From NCBI RefSeq assembly GCF_017639855.1, contig NZ_CP072115.1:1240001-1304000 (forward strand): a stretch of 64,000 nt of DNA, written 5' to 3'. Shown in pieces: positions 8,850-17,423 of the stretch. This DNA is from Streptococcus sp. zg-86 (GTDB taxonomy: Bacteria; Bacillota; Bacilli; Lactobacillales; Streptococcaceae). The number at the start of each line of letters is the position of its first letter. Position 1 is the stretch's first letter. The notes beneath the pieces are model-generated. The model searched no databases and was not told the DNA's origin. It worked only from the letters and a program-made list of their open reading frames with translations. A program made the position numbers and the translations under genes.

Positions 8850-9712
8850 TTGCTAATGGTCACTCCTTTGAAGACTTTTGCTTTTAAGGTCGGTATCATG
8901 AGGCAGATTGCTAAAATCACCGCACTATAAATACGAAGATAGCTCGTATTAAAGCCAAGTGCAATCACAGCCCAAATCAAAAATTGATAGGAAATCGCTC
9001 CAATGACAATGGTCATCAACCGCTCTGCAAGACTGAGACTCTTAAAGAGCACTTCGCCAATAATCAGACTGGCAAGACCCACGACAATGACGCCGATTCC
9101 ACGTGAGACATCCGCATACCCCTCCTGTTGGGCAATCAAAGCACCAGCAAGTGCAATCACTCCATTTGACAAGACCAAGCCCATGAGTTCCATACGGTCG
9201 GTATCAATGCCAAAACTCCGTGCCATATCTGGATTGTCTCCTGTTGCAATATAGGCCTGCCCTAACTTAGTATCAAGGAAGAAAAGCAGAGCTGCAATCA
9301 CGACAACTACAAATAGCAAACCTGCTACTAGATTATTGATAGCATCCGTAAAAGGAAGATAATCCTGAATTTGTGTCGTCCCTAACAAACCAAGATTGGC
9401 CCGCCCCATAATCATCAGCATAATGGAATGGCAGGAGGTCATCACTAAAATCCCTGATAAAAGAGTGGGAATTTTCCCTTTGGTATAGAGCAAGCCTGTT
9501 GCAAGACCAGCCACACAACCAGCAAGGACTGCAATTCCTGTCGCAAGAAATGGGTTCATGCCACCGCTAATTAGCGTAACTGCTACCGCACCACCCAAAG
9601 GAAAGCTCCCTTCAGCCGTCATGTCTGGAAAATTCAAAATCCGAAAGGTCATATAAATGCCCAGACCCAAGATAGACCAGACCAGACCTTGTGATACTAT
9701 TGATACAATCAT
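8846..9712 (-). CDS. trpY: Tryptophan ABC importer, permease TrpY
   Basis: A 288-residue, highly hydrophobic protein of the branched-chain amino acid type ABC permease superfamily, with about eight predicted membrane segments. The loop TGDNPDMARSFGIDTDRM at about 157-174 is the probable coupling loop contacting the ATPase. It lies between the binding protein gene (75 bp upstream) and the ATPase gene (4-bp overlap). Confidence 0.87.
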   Translation of the reverse strand: MIVSIVSQGLVWSILGLGIYMTFRILNFPDMTAEGSFPLGGAVAVTLISGGMNPFLATGIAVLAGCVAGLATGLLYTKGKIPTLLSGILVMTSCHSIMLMIMGRANLGLLGTTQIQDYLPFTDAINNLVAGLLFVVVVIAALLFFLDTKLGQAYIATGDNPDMARSFGIDTDRMELMGLVLSNGVIALAGALIAQQEGYADVSRGIGVIVVGLASLIIGEVLFKSLSLAERLMTIVIGAISYQFLIWAVIALGFNTSYLRIYSAVILAICLMIPTLKAKVFKGVTISK

Positions 9713-9739
9713 ATTTTCTATCCTATACTATAAGAAATA

Positions 9740-9774
9740 AGTGGGGTCATGTTGATCACGAACTTAGACCCACT
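9740..9774 (-). other. Stem-loop between trpX and trpY
   Basis: On the minus strand AGTGGGTC (9774-9767) can pair with GACCCCACT (9748-9740) with one bulged C, enclosing 18 nt. There is no T tract, so it is more likely a 3'-end stabiliser for trpX mRNA than a terminator. Confidence 0.45.
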
Positions 9775-9787
9775 CTCATTTTCTAGC

Positions 9788-10786
9788 TTATTCTACAATT
9801 TCACCAGCAGCTTTTTCAATCTCTTCTGGGATTGTAATGCCTAATTCTGCTGCGACTTTTTTGTTGATAATTGGTGCTCCTTGATCCACTACGTCTACTG
9901 GTGTTTCTGCTGGTTTTGCACCTTTCAAAATCTTAGCAGTCATTTTTCCTGTTGAAACACCAAGACCGTATTGACTCACAACAACAGATGCCAAACCGCC
10001 TTCTTTCACCATTGTGTCTGCGCTTGGGAAGATTGGTACTTTTGCCTCTTTGTTGCTCGCTACAACTGTTTTGAAGGCTGAAGCAATGGCATTGTCTTGT
10101 GGAACCCAAATCGCATCAACTTTGCTGGTCATGACAGCCATGGTTGAAGCAATCTCATTACTAGACGGAACTGGATAAGCTAGAACTGTATAGCCTTCTT
10201 TTTCAGCTAGCTCTGTGAATTTTTCAACATTCAATTTAGAATTATCTTCGTTACTGGAATACAAGACACCGATTGTTTTAGCCTTTGGAGTTAGTTTTTT
10301 AATTAACTCCAGCTGTTGCCCAATCGGTTGCGGACAAGCAACACCTGTCACATTTGCACCTGGTTTTTCAAGGCTTTTCACCAATTTTGCACCAACTGGG
10401 TCTGTAATTGCTCCCATGATAACAGGAAGGTCACTCGTTGCACTAGCCAAGCCTTGGGCTGCTGGAGTTGCAATTCCTACCACCACTTGGTTGCCATTTG
10501 CGACTAATTGTTTACTCATGGTTGCAATTTTACCTTGGTCTCCTTCTGAGTTCATGAAGTCTATTTTGATTTTATCGCCTGCAAATCCTTCTTCTGCAAG
10601 GCCATCTTGGATACCGCGGTAGATTTCATCAAGCGCTTCGTGGGTCACAAATTGAAGGACTCCTACCTTGGCAACATCTGTCTGACCTGCTTCTTTTTTC
10701 ATATCCTTCTTTGTTGAAAAGAATATACCACCAACTACGACTACTGCAAGCACTGCAATGGTTGTTAATAAATTTTTGTTTTTCAT
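9788..10786 (-). CDS. trpX: Tryptophan ABC importer, substrate-binding protein TrpX
   Basis: A 332-residue protein of the ABC_sub_bind family, closely resembling pneumococcal TrpX: GVLQFVTHEALDEIYRGIQ near the start of the mature domain, and VGIATPAAQGLA and MGAITDPVGAKLV in the ligand-binding core. The N-terminus has a hydrophobic stretch (about 6-24) but no cysteine, so there is no lipobox; the protein is probably held by an uncleaved membrane anchor. It captures tryptophan for TrpYZ. Expression is governed by a T-box leader upstream. Confidence 0.9.
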   Translation of the reverse strand: MKNKNLLTTIAVLAVVVVGGIFFSTKKDMKKEAGQTDVAKVGVLQFVTHEALDEIYRGIQDGLAEEGFAGDKIKIDFMNSEGDQGKIATMSKQLVANGNQVVVGIATPAAQGLASATSDLPVIMGAITDPVGAKLVKSLEKPGANVTGVACPQPIGQQLELIKKLTPKAKTIGVLYSSNEDNSKLNVEKFTELAEKEGYTVLAYPVPSSNEIASTMAVMTSKVDAIWVPQDNAIASAFKTVVASNKEAKVPIFPSADTMVKEGGLASVVVSQYGLGVSTGKMTAKILKGAKPAETPVDVVDQGAPIINKKVAAELGITIPEEIEKAAGEIVE

Positions 10787-10917
10787 GATCGATCTCCTAT
10801 TTCATTTATAAAGTATCTCTACGTTTTAGTCTATTTGCGCTCCTCATCTTTACAGACGCCATCGTTTCTTCATGATACAAAATCCCTCCTACTAGTCTTA
10901 TCTCAGTAAGACTATAT

Positions 10918-11169
10918 GAAAAAGCCCCCGCATACAAAAACTGTATGCGAGGGCGTCAATGACACGGTGCCACCTCACTTATGGAAGTGCCTAGAATCCT
11001 TCCATATCTCCATCTCCTCTAACAAGGAGCTGCACGGTAAGGGGTGCCAACCGAATTCTCATTGTTTTGAATTCATCTTTATCCTCAGTCCATTTCATAA
11101 ATGTCCGCTACTTGTTCACAATCACCACAAGCTCCCTGAAAGCATCTCACTTACTACTTCTTCTGATTA
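10918..11169 (-). ncRNA. T-box leader (tryptophan) of trpXYZ
   Basis: Reading the minus strand, the leader starts near 11169. The distal part of stem I is GGGAGCTTGTGG with GTGAACAAG, followed by ATGAAATGGACTGAGG, where the specifier is most likely TGG (11092-11090). The conserved T-box AGGTGGCACCGTG lies at 10975-10963. The terminator CGCCCTCGCATACAG with TGTATGCGGGGGC then TTTTTC lies at 10955-10918. Uncharged tRNA-Trp would favour the antiterminator and turn on trpXYZ. A Met or Asp specifier could be read if the register were shifted by one or two bases, but the downstream genes fit Trp. Confidence 0.9.
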
Positions 11170-11175
11170 GTAAAC

Positions 11176-11204
11176 ATTATAAAATTTCTCATTTTATTTG
11201 TCAA
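11176..11204 (-). promoter_or_regulatory. Promoter of the T-box-trpXYZ transcript
   Basis: A consensus promoter on the minus strand: TTGACA (11204-11199), 17-nt spacer, TATAAT (11181-11176). Confidence 0.9.
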
Positions 11205-11230
11205 TAGGTTTTTGTAAAATTTTTAAAAAA

Positions 11231-11239
11231 TGGTATAAT
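11231..11239 (+). promoter_or_regulatory. pavA promoter (extended -10)
   Basis: TGGTATAAT forms an extended -10 box; no good -35 is seen. It is divergent from the trp promoter, with the two -35 regions about 10 bp apart. The leader is about 55 nt. Confidence 0.65.
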
Positions 11240-11298
11240 TGGGAAGCAAAGAAACGGAACACGAACACCACTACTAACTAGAAATATGAGGAATAACC

Positions 11299-12948
11299 AT
11301 GTCTTTTGACGGATTTTTTTTACACCACATGACAGAGGAATTGCGAACGGCACTGGAGGGCGGACGAATTCAAAAAATTAACCAGCCTTTTGAGCAAGAA
11401 ATTGTCCTCCACATCCGGAGCAATCGAGCTAGCCATAAGCTCCTTTTGTCTGCTCATTCGGTATTTGGCCGCGCCCAGCTGACCAAGACAGAATTCACCA
11501 ATCCCAAAGTCCCCAACACCTTTACCATGATTCTACGGAAATACCTACAAGGAGCAATCATCGAGTCCATTTACCAATGGGAAAATGACCGCATCTTGGA
11601 ATTTATCGTATCAAACAAGGACGAAATCGGAGACCATATCAAGGTCAGTTTGATTGTTGAAATCATGGGAAAGCACAGCAACATCATTCTGATTGACAAG
11701 ACCGAGGAGCGAATCATTGAAGCGATTAAGCACATCGGCTTCTCACAAAATTCTTATCGGACGATTCTACCAGGTTCAAGCTATGTTCGTCCACCTGAGA
11801 CCAATGCTCACAATCCCTTTACGATCAAGGATGAAAAATTATTTGAAATCTTAAGTACAGAAAACCTCGCTCCCAAGCACCTGCAACATCTTTTCCAAGG
11901 TTTGGGACGAGATACTGCAACAGCCTTGTCTGAACGACTGCTCACGGATAAACTAAAAAACTTCCGTAGCTTTTTTGCCCAAACCTGCCAACCTAACGTA
12001 ACGGCTAAATCATACGCTGCTGTTCCTTTTGCAGATAGTCAGGAAGAATTTGCCAGCCTATCAGAACTCCTTGACTTTTATTATCAGGATAAGGCGGAGC
12101 GAGACCGTGTTGCCCAACAAGCTCAGGAATTGATCAAACGAGTCGCTAGCGAATTGGACAAGAACCGCAAAAAATTAGGCAAGCAAGAACAAGAACTCCT
12201 CGATACTGAAACAGCTGAACTAGTTCGCCAAAAGGGAGAATTGCTGACAACCTACCTGCACCAAGTTCCCAATGACCAAGCTAGTGTGACCCTCGACAAT
12301 TATTATACCAATGGACCATTGGAGATTGAACTAGACCTTGCGCTCACTCCAAGCCAAAATGCCCAACGTTATTTCAAGAAATACCAGAAATTAAAGGAAG
12401 CTGTCAAACATTTAACCAATCTGATTGCAGAAACCAAGGCTAGCATTACCTACTTAGAAAGTGTTGACACCATGCTAGGACAGGCTAGCCTTTCTGAAAT
12501 TGACGAAATTAGAGAAGAATTGATTGAAACCGGCTATCTCAAACGCCGACATAGGGAGAAGATCGCCAAGCGCCAAAAACCAGAGCGCTATCTAGCAACA
12601 GACGGAAAAACGATTATTCTCGTTGGAAAAAACAATCTCCAAAATGATGAATTGACCTTTAAACTGGCAAAAAAAGGCGAATTGTGGTTCCATGCCAAAG
12701 ACATCCCAGGAAGTCATGTCATTATCACGGATAACCTTAACCCAAGTGATGAAGTTAAGACAGATGCAGCAGAGTTGGCAGCCTACTTCTCCAAATCTCG
12801 TTACTCCAATCTGGTCCAGGTTGACATGATTGAGGCAAAAAAATTGCACAAACCAACTGGTGGAAAGCCGGGATTTGTGACCTATCGTGGCCAAAAGACG
12901 CTCCGTGTCACACCTGATGAAGCTAAGATTAAAGCCATGAAACAATAA
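11299..12948 (+). CDS. pavA: RqcH/NEMF-family ribosome quality control factor (fibronectin-binding protein PavA)
   Basis: A 549-residue protein closely resembling pneumococcal PavA. The order is an NFACT-N domain (about 1-200), a helical coiled-coil middle (about 255-420) and an NFACT-R domain near 425-530 containing LWFHAKDIPGSHV. Asp97-Arg98 in ENDRI correspond to the residue pair needed by RqcH for alanine tailing of stalled nascent chains. The family binds 50S subunits with peptidyl-tRNA; surface display and fibronectin binding were also reported for streptococcal members although there is no signal peptide. It has its own promoter and is followed 29 bp later by a Nudix gene, probably cotranscribed. 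Confidence 0.92.
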   Translation: MSFDGFFLHHMTEELRTALEGGRIQKINQPFEQEIVLHIRSNRASHKLLLSAHSVFGRAQLTKTEFTNPKVPNTFTMILRKYLQGAIIESIYQWENDRILEFIVSNKDEIGDHIKVSLIVEIMGKHSNIILIDKTEERIIEAIKHIGFSQNSYRTILPGSSYVRPPETNAHNPFTIKDEKLFEILSTENLAPKHLQHLFQGLGRDTATALSERLLTDKLKNFRSFFAQTCQPNVTAKSYAAVPFADSQEEFASLSELLDFYYQDKAERDRVAQQAQELIKRVASELDKNRKKLGKQEQELLDTETAELVRQKGELLTTYLHQVPNDQASVTLDNYYTNGPLEIELDLALTPSQNAQRYFKKYQKLKEAVKHLTNLIAETKASITYLESVDTMLGQASLSEIDEIREELIETGYLKRRHREKIAKRQKPERYLATDGKTIILVGKNNLQNDELTFKLAKKGELWFHAKDIPGSHVIITDNLNPSDEVKTDAAELAAYFSKSRYSNLVQVDMIEAKKLHKPTGGKPGFVTYRGQKTLRVTPDEAKIKAMKQ

Positions 12949-12977
12949 CTTCTCCTCACGACAGAAAGGAGGGCAAA

Positions 12978-13448
12978 ATGCGCGAAACCATTAAAAATTA
13001 TGTCAATGTGTGTATCAAAAAAGGCAATCAAATTCTGCTATTAGACCGCCAACATGATGATTTTAAGGGCTGGATTCAGCCAGGGGGCAAGGTTGAATTC
13101 CCAGAAAGTTTCTTTGAAGCGGCCGTGCGTGAAGTCAAGGAGGAAACGGGTCTTACCGTTCTCAACTTACAGCTAAAAGGTATCTCTGGCTTTACCAATC
13201 CTATCGGAAATGAGCGCTATGTCTACTACGACTTTCTCTGTGAGGATTTTGAGGGCGAGGTCTTGAGCGAATCGCCTGAAGGGACACCCAAATGGTGGTC
13301 GATTGACCAACTTGACCAGCTGGACATGCAAGATGATATTCGTGATAGACTTCCCCTCTACTGGCGCAAAGGCTCCTTTGAGCGTATCCACTACTGGGAT
13401 GAAGAAAACCACTGCATCTCCCATACGAAAGAAATATTGTACGATTAG
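12978..13448 (+). CDS. Nudix hydrolase (probable 8-oxo-dGTP or nucleotide diphosphatase)
   Basis: A 156-residue Nudix protein. The signature GX5EX7REUXEEXGU is intact from Gly37 to Leu59 (Glu43, Arg51-Glu52, Glu55-Glu56), so metal-dependent pyrophosphohydrolysis is expected. The sequence around QPGGKVEFPES and the C-terminal YYDFLCEDFEGEV resembles MutT/MutX-like enzymes of streptococci that cleanse oxidised nucleotides, but the substrate cannot be read from sequence. AGGAGG lies 6-8 nt before the start. It follows pavA by 29 bp. Confidence 0.8.
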   Translation: MRETIKNYVNVCIKKGNQILLLDRQHDDFKGWIQPGGKVEFPESFFEAAVREVKEETGLTVLNLQLKGISGFTNPIGNERYVYYDFLCEDFEGEVLSESPEGTPKWWSIDQLDQLDMQDDIRDRLPLYWRKGSFERIHYWDEENHCISHTKEILYD

Positions 13449-13471
13449 ATGATAAAAGGAAAAAGTTTTTG

Positions 13472-13610
13472 AGATACTTTTCTTAGGTGGTGCGGACGGT
13501 AGCGACTTCCTACGGAATTCCATACCTAAATGTTGAGCCTAAAGTCTCAACATTTCCGAGTAGCGTCATGACTGGTCCTGACGCTACTTTTACCACAGCG
13601 AAAAGTATCT
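13472..13610. other. Structured intergenic element: closing stem with nested hairpins
   Basis: An 11-bp perfect inverted repeat, AGATACTTTTC (13472-13482) and GAAAAGTATCT (13600-13610), closes a 139-bp segment. Inside are a second pairing GGTGG/CCAC near each end, a 10-bp stem AAATGTTGAG/CTCAACATTT (13528-13555), a 9-bp stem GTAGCGTCA/TGACGCTAC (13560-13587) and a short TTCC-TAC-GGAA hairpin (about 13508-13519). The layout is a multi-branched junction. It is not coding in any long frame. It could be a structured RNA or a small mobile cassette; it begins 24 bp after the Nudix stop. Confidence 0.55.
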
Positions 13611-13710
13611 GATGAGGCTCGCTCCGCTCGCGAAAATCGTAAAAATCAACTGTTCAGTTAGCAGAACTCTTGAATTTGTTTAAATAAATCTCGGTTTTTT
13701 CTACATTTTG

Positions 13711-13736
13711 AAAGAGGCTAACCGCCTCTTTTTCTT
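13711..13736 (+). terminator. Terminator downstream of pavA-Nudix
   Basis: AAAGAGGC and GCCTCTTT form an 8-bp stem with a 5-nt loop followed by TTTCTTT. It could end plus-strand transcripts from pavA, and it overlaps the stop codon of the putative minus-strand ORF 13718-13951. Confidence 0.6.
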
Positions 13737-13951
13737 TCATACTGCTGAATATCGGCTAAGACTTCCTGCCATATTTCTGGAGAAAAATAGAAGCATACGT
13801 CATCTTCAGTATGGTCATTTTCTGGTACGATGCCACACATATCTGATACTTCAAAGCCGAGACCACGAAGGACAGCAATGGTATAGTGGATTGCGAAAGA
13901 AATTGGACAAGACAAGGAGCTATAGATAAAACTGGCATTGGTATTCATCAA
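13718..13951 (-). CDS. Small hypothetical protein (uncertain)
   Basis: A 77-codon minus-strand frame beginning MMNTNASF and ending in a hydrophilic helix-like segment (SPEIWQEVLADIQQYERK). The second half looks protein-like, with acidic and aromatic residues, but no clear ribosome binding site precedes the start and overlapping frames on both strands are also open. It may be a short orphan protein or a remnant. I do not recognise a family. Confidence 0.35.
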   Translation of the reverse strand: MMNTNASFIYSSLSCPISFAIHYTIAVLRGLGFEVSDMCGIVPENDHTEDDVCFYFSPEIWQEVLADIQQYERKRGG

Positions 13952-14170
13952 AGCGACTTAACGAGGTCTTAACCTTTATTCAATGCACTACATGTCAAAA
14001 CGAGCTTAGAACAAAAGAGTTTCACGTTAGAAATTCAATCATTTCACATAGTCTTTTTTACTAAAATATATACAAAAAACGAACAAAGAGAGAGTCTTAA
14101 GGTTTTAGCTCTTCCTTTATCCGTTTTTTACTTTTCTAATCAGACTTTTGTCCCAAGCTCGTAAAAACGA

Positions 14171-14887
14171 TTACTCCGCCTTGTCAATATCTTCACGTAC
14201 TTCTTTGGCGTTAAATTTAGCAAAGAGGAATTGGCGGTCTTGGACAGGGAAGCGTTGGTCTAACTGGTCGACTGCCCCTACTTCTACAAAACCTTGGCTG
14301 ATGACATAGTCCATGACATGACCACCAAAGCTGTGGTCATCTGAGATAAAGTGCAGATGATAACCTGCTACGCTCACCCCATGAAAAATTTCAGGTGTCC
14401 AAATCCCAACAATCGTTCCTGAAATATCTTCTGCGGTGTATTCTGGTTGATGCGTTGCGACCTCTGCAAATTTCATATCTGAAGAAGATTTGGGAATCAT
14501 TCGGACATGCATTTTTGAAAAATGCCCACGGATTTTTATCGAGCGAAAAAGATTTTCACCGTCATAGTAGGATTCGATTCGTGCCTGTAATTCCTGATCA
14601 GTCATTTCAAAACGTTGCTTAAAGATTACTTCTGCTTGATGAAAAATCACCGCTGCATAAGGTACCTTGACATCATGCGATACTTCGACCACTTCTGGCT
14701 GATCCCCAGAACCTTTGGCTTGATAGGCTTTTCCGTCCAGTACAATCAATTCTCCGTCAATGGAATCTAGCGTTCCAAGCCCCAAATCACCGTGTTCTAG
14801 CAATTCTCCAACAGTCAAAGAACCACCGTACAAGCCAGCCATTAAGGCCCCTAGTGTATTATACTGAAATAATTTATTTGCTTCCAT
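14171..14887 (-). CDS. budA: Alpha-acetolactate decarboxylase
   Basis: A 238-residue enzyme converting (S)-2-acetolactate to (R)-acetoin and CO2, the last committed step of the acetoin branch that drains pyruvate and limits acidification. The zinc ligands are visible as His177, His179 and His190, with the same spacing as in characterised family members, within a segment reading GYHLHFISDDHSFGGH. It starts 3 bp after the stop of the TPR gene, so it is the last gene of an AI-2E permease-TPR-budA operon. No acetolactate synthase gene is in the window. Confidence 0.93.
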   Translation of the reverse strand: MEANKLFQYNTLGALMAGLYGGSLTVGELLEHGDLGLGTLDSIDGELIVLDGKAYQAKGSGDQPEVVEVSHDVKVPYAAVIFHQAEVIFKQRFEMTDQELQARIESYYDGENLFRSIKIRGHFSKMHVRMIPKSSSDMKFAEVATHQPEYTAEDISGTIVGIWTPEIFHGVSVAGYHLHFISDDHSFGGHVMDYVISQGFVEVGAVDQLDQRFPVQDRQFLFAKFNAKEVREDIDKAE

Positions 14888-14890
14888 TCC

Positions 14891-16120
14891 TTATCCCTGA
14901 TTATAAAATTCCTGCATGACCAAGTCATCTGGTACCAACTGAAGATAACGGCCTGCCATGTGTTTCGCCTTGTCTAACTGACCAATCTGCCGCAAAAGCT
15001 CAACGTAATCTGCTAAAAATTCAGGATTTCCAGCCAAGTCCTGCTCTAATTGCTCAAAGAGGGCAAGCGCTTCGTCATCTCTTTCCAAGGCTTGATAGGC
15101 TTTTGCAATATTCCAAATGGCTAGGACATGGTCCAATTCTTCCGAGTACAGACTGACAGCTTCCTCATAACGTTCTTGCTCCAAATAAAGGTTGGTCAAG
15201 CGAAGAACTACTTCATTTTCATCCTCACTATCTGTCTTAGCCTGTAAGAGATAGGCTTCTGCTGCCTGCACATCGTGGTCCTCATAAGCGTACTGAGAAG
15301 CTAGTAAAAGAAGAGTTGGGTCATATTCGTTTTTGGCTAGAGCTTTTGCAACCATTTCTCTTGCTTCTACCAACTTATGCTCTCCATGAAGGGCTTGGGC
15401 ATACGCATATTCGTAGCCTTCAAATTCTGGATTCATCGTATCAAGCTGTTTGAAATAAAGAGCAGATTTCTGATAATCCTCACGGTCTAACAATAACGTA
15501 GCTAATTCAAAAACTGTCTGGTCATCATAGGCTAACTCGACTGCCTTTTCCAAGTAGTCAATCGCTACTTCAAACTTTCCAAGACTAGCATAGGCAAGAC
15601 CAATCCGCTGGTAAGTCGATACACCTGTCCAGTCATAGATTTCACGATTGTCCAGTTGAGCATAGTACTGAATCGCTTCTTTATACTCCTGTAATTCCAT
15701 ATCCAACTCTGCCAATCCAAATAAAATGACCGGATCAGCTGATAACTGACTAGCTTCCAAGAGTTTTTCTCTTGCCACATCAGCAAGACCTTCTGATTGG
15801 TATAAATCTGCCTTTACAAGCAAGGCCTCTACATAAGCAGGACTAGTCCTGTCAATCGTCTCCAAATAGCCAAAGGCTTCTTCTACCAAACCATCTTCAT
15901 TAGCAATTTGAGCTAGCTGAATGGCTAATTCGGGATAAGCCTCTTGCAAATGTAGATAAATCTCTTTTGCCTGCGGTAAAAAACCAATGCTTTCCAGATA
16001 GGCTGCTAACTCCAACAGCAGCTCATCCTCATCTGTGTCTAAGGCACGTTGAAAATATTTCATGGCCTTTGGTAAGTCTTGCTGCTCAAGGCAGACGAGC
16101 ATTTTTTCACTATTTGTCAT
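14891..16120 (-). CDS. Tetratricopeptide repeat protein
   Basis: A 409-residue soluble protein made almost wholly of TPR-like helical pairs of about 34 residues, for example the run with AYASLGKFEVAIDYLEKAVE and the one with AKAYQALERDDEALALFEQL. There is no signal peptide or membrane segment, and it is strongly acidic. Proteins of this type are scaffolds; the partner is unknown. Its start overlaps the end of the AI-2E family gene by 11 bp and its stop is 3 bp before budA, so the three are translationally coupled. Confidence 0.85.
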   Translation of the reverse strand: MTNSEKMLVCLEQQDLPKAMKYFQRALDTDEDELLLELAAYLESIGFLPQAKEIYLHLQEAYPELAIQLAQIANEDGLVEEAFGYLETIDRTSPAYVEALLVKADLYQSEGLADVAREKLLEASQLSADPVILFGLAELDMELQEYKEAIQYYAQLDNREIYDWTGVSTYQRIGLAYASLGKFEVAIDYLEKAVELAYDDQTVFELATLLLDREDYQKSALYFKQLDTMNPEFEGYEYAYAQALHGEHKLVEAREMVAKALAKNEYDPTLLLLASQYAYEDHDVQAAEAYLLQAKTDSEDENEVVLRLTNLYLEQERYEEAVSLYSEELDHVLAIWNIAKAYQALERDDEALALFEQLEQDLAGNPEFLADYVELLRQIGQLDKAKHMAGRYLQLVPDDLVMQEFYNQG

Positions 16121-17282
16121 TCATTCCCTCAATCACTTCTGCTTCTGGTTCATACAAATCACTATACTCCTTATACCATTCAAAGATTGCTTTTAAGATA
16201 ACCTTGATAGAGGCATAAATTGGGATTCCTAGCAAGACCCCAACAACACCAAACATCTGACCAGCCGTTAAGAGGACAAATAAAATGGTAATCGGATGAA
16301 TGTTCAATGAACTACCAATAATCAATGGCGTTACAAACCGTCCCTCAATTGTCTGCTCTACTGCAAAGACGATGACCACCTTAAGCAGCATGAAAGGTCC
16401 TGCAATAGCTCCAAGGATAAGTGCAGGAATCATGGCAAGAAAAGATCCCAGATAGGGAATTAAGTTTAAGAAACCAGCTACAATTCCCAAAGTAATCGGA
16501 TAGCTCAGTCCAATAACGGTAAACATAATCGAAAACATCAAGGCAACAATAGCCGCAACTGTCACCTGACCACGCACATAGTTAGACAATTGACTGTTGA
16601 CATCCGTCAAGACATTGCCGATTGATGTCCGCCATTTGGTCGGCAAATATTTGGTAATATGGGCCTTGAGGTGTTGCCCGTCCCGCAAGAGGTAAAAGAG
16701 AATAAAGGGCATAATCAAAACCGCTACAACTACTTGTGAGGTCGCACTAATCAATTCCTTGGCCCAATCAACTGCACTGGATGATAACTTTTGCGCAAAG
16801 GAAATAATGTGACTATTAACATTGTCCAAGATTTCCAAGGCTGTTGGTCGAAACTGCTCAAACCGATCATCCTGTAATAGGGCTGTCACCTGTGTCTCAA
16901 TGTCTTGAATATAGACCGGAAGATTCCGTGCAAAACCCACTACCTGTTTCTGGATACTTGGAATGGCAACAGCCAAGCCCCAGACCAAGAGAAAGGCAAT
17001 TATGACAAAGAGAATCCCAATCGCAACCGTTCGTGATACCTTATATTTCTCCAAGATATCAACAATGGGATTGAGCAAATAATAGAGCAATCCTGTCAAC
17101 AACATCGGAAGGAGAATAATTTCTAGGAAACTACCAATTGGGCTAAAAATAAAACTAATCTTTGTCAAAACCAAAATGGTCAGTAAAACCAGCAAGGTTA
17201 CGAGGAAAAATGTCACAGCCTGATTATTGACAAACCATTTAAAAAACCAAGAAGTTGAAAATTTTTGCTTTTGATCGTCCAT
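16110..17282 (-). CDS. AI-2E family (PerM-like) transporter
   Basis: A 390-residue membrane protein with about eight hydrophobic segments arranged as paired N-terminal helices, a soluble middle (about 110-190) and a C-terminal block containing NLIPYLGSFLAMIPALILGA and TPLIIGSSLNIHPITIL, hallmarks of the UPF0118/AI-2E family. Members have been linked to autoinducer-2 export or Na+/H+ antiport; the substrate here is not predictable. It is first in the operon with the TPR protein and budA. Confidence 0.88.
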   Translation of the reverse strand: MDDQKQKFSTSWFFKWFVNNQAVTFFLVTLLVLLTILVLTKISFIFSPIGSFLEIILLPMLLTGLLYYLLNPIVDILEKYKVSRTVAIGILFVIIAFLLVWGLAVAIPSIQKQVVGFARNLPVYIQDIETQVTALLQDDRFEQFRPTALEILDNVNSHIISFAQKLSSSAVDWAKELISATSQVVVAVLIMPFILFYLLRDGQHLKAHITKYLPTKWRTSIGNVLTDVNSQLSNYVRGQVTVAAIVALMFSIMFTVIGLSYPITLGIVAGFLNLIPYLGSFLAMIPALILGAIAGPFMLLKVVIVFAVEQTIEGRFVTPLIIGSSLNIHPITILFVLLTAGQMFGVVGVLLGIPIYASIKVILKAIFEWYKEYSDLYEPEAEVIEGMNDK

Positions 17283-17310
17283 AGTGTACCTCTTTCATAT
17301 ATTTTTTTCT

Positions 17311-17319
17311 ATTATACCA
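17311..17319 (-). promoter_or_regulatory. Promoter of the AI-2E/TPR/budA operon
   Basis: Extended -10 TGGTATAAT on the minus strand, 29 nt before the start codon; no strong -35. Confidence 0.55.
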
Positions 17320-17379
17320 CGTATCCCCTATTTTCGTGTCCTAGAAATCATTGATTAGAGGGACTTTCTCCTAAAAATA

Positions 17380-17388
17380 TGGTATAAT
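17380..17388 (+). promoter_or_regulatory. Promoter of the lactonase gene
   Basis: Extended -10 TGGTATAAT with a leader of about 29 nt; divergent from the 17311-17319 promoter. Confidence 0.6.
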
Positions 17389-17423
17389 TTGACATACTAT
17401 AGAATATCAAATGTGAGGAATGA

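Noticed and set aside
10916..11170. 84-codon plus-strand ORF
   Set aside because: It lies exactly on the T-box leader, whose structure accounts for the sequence.
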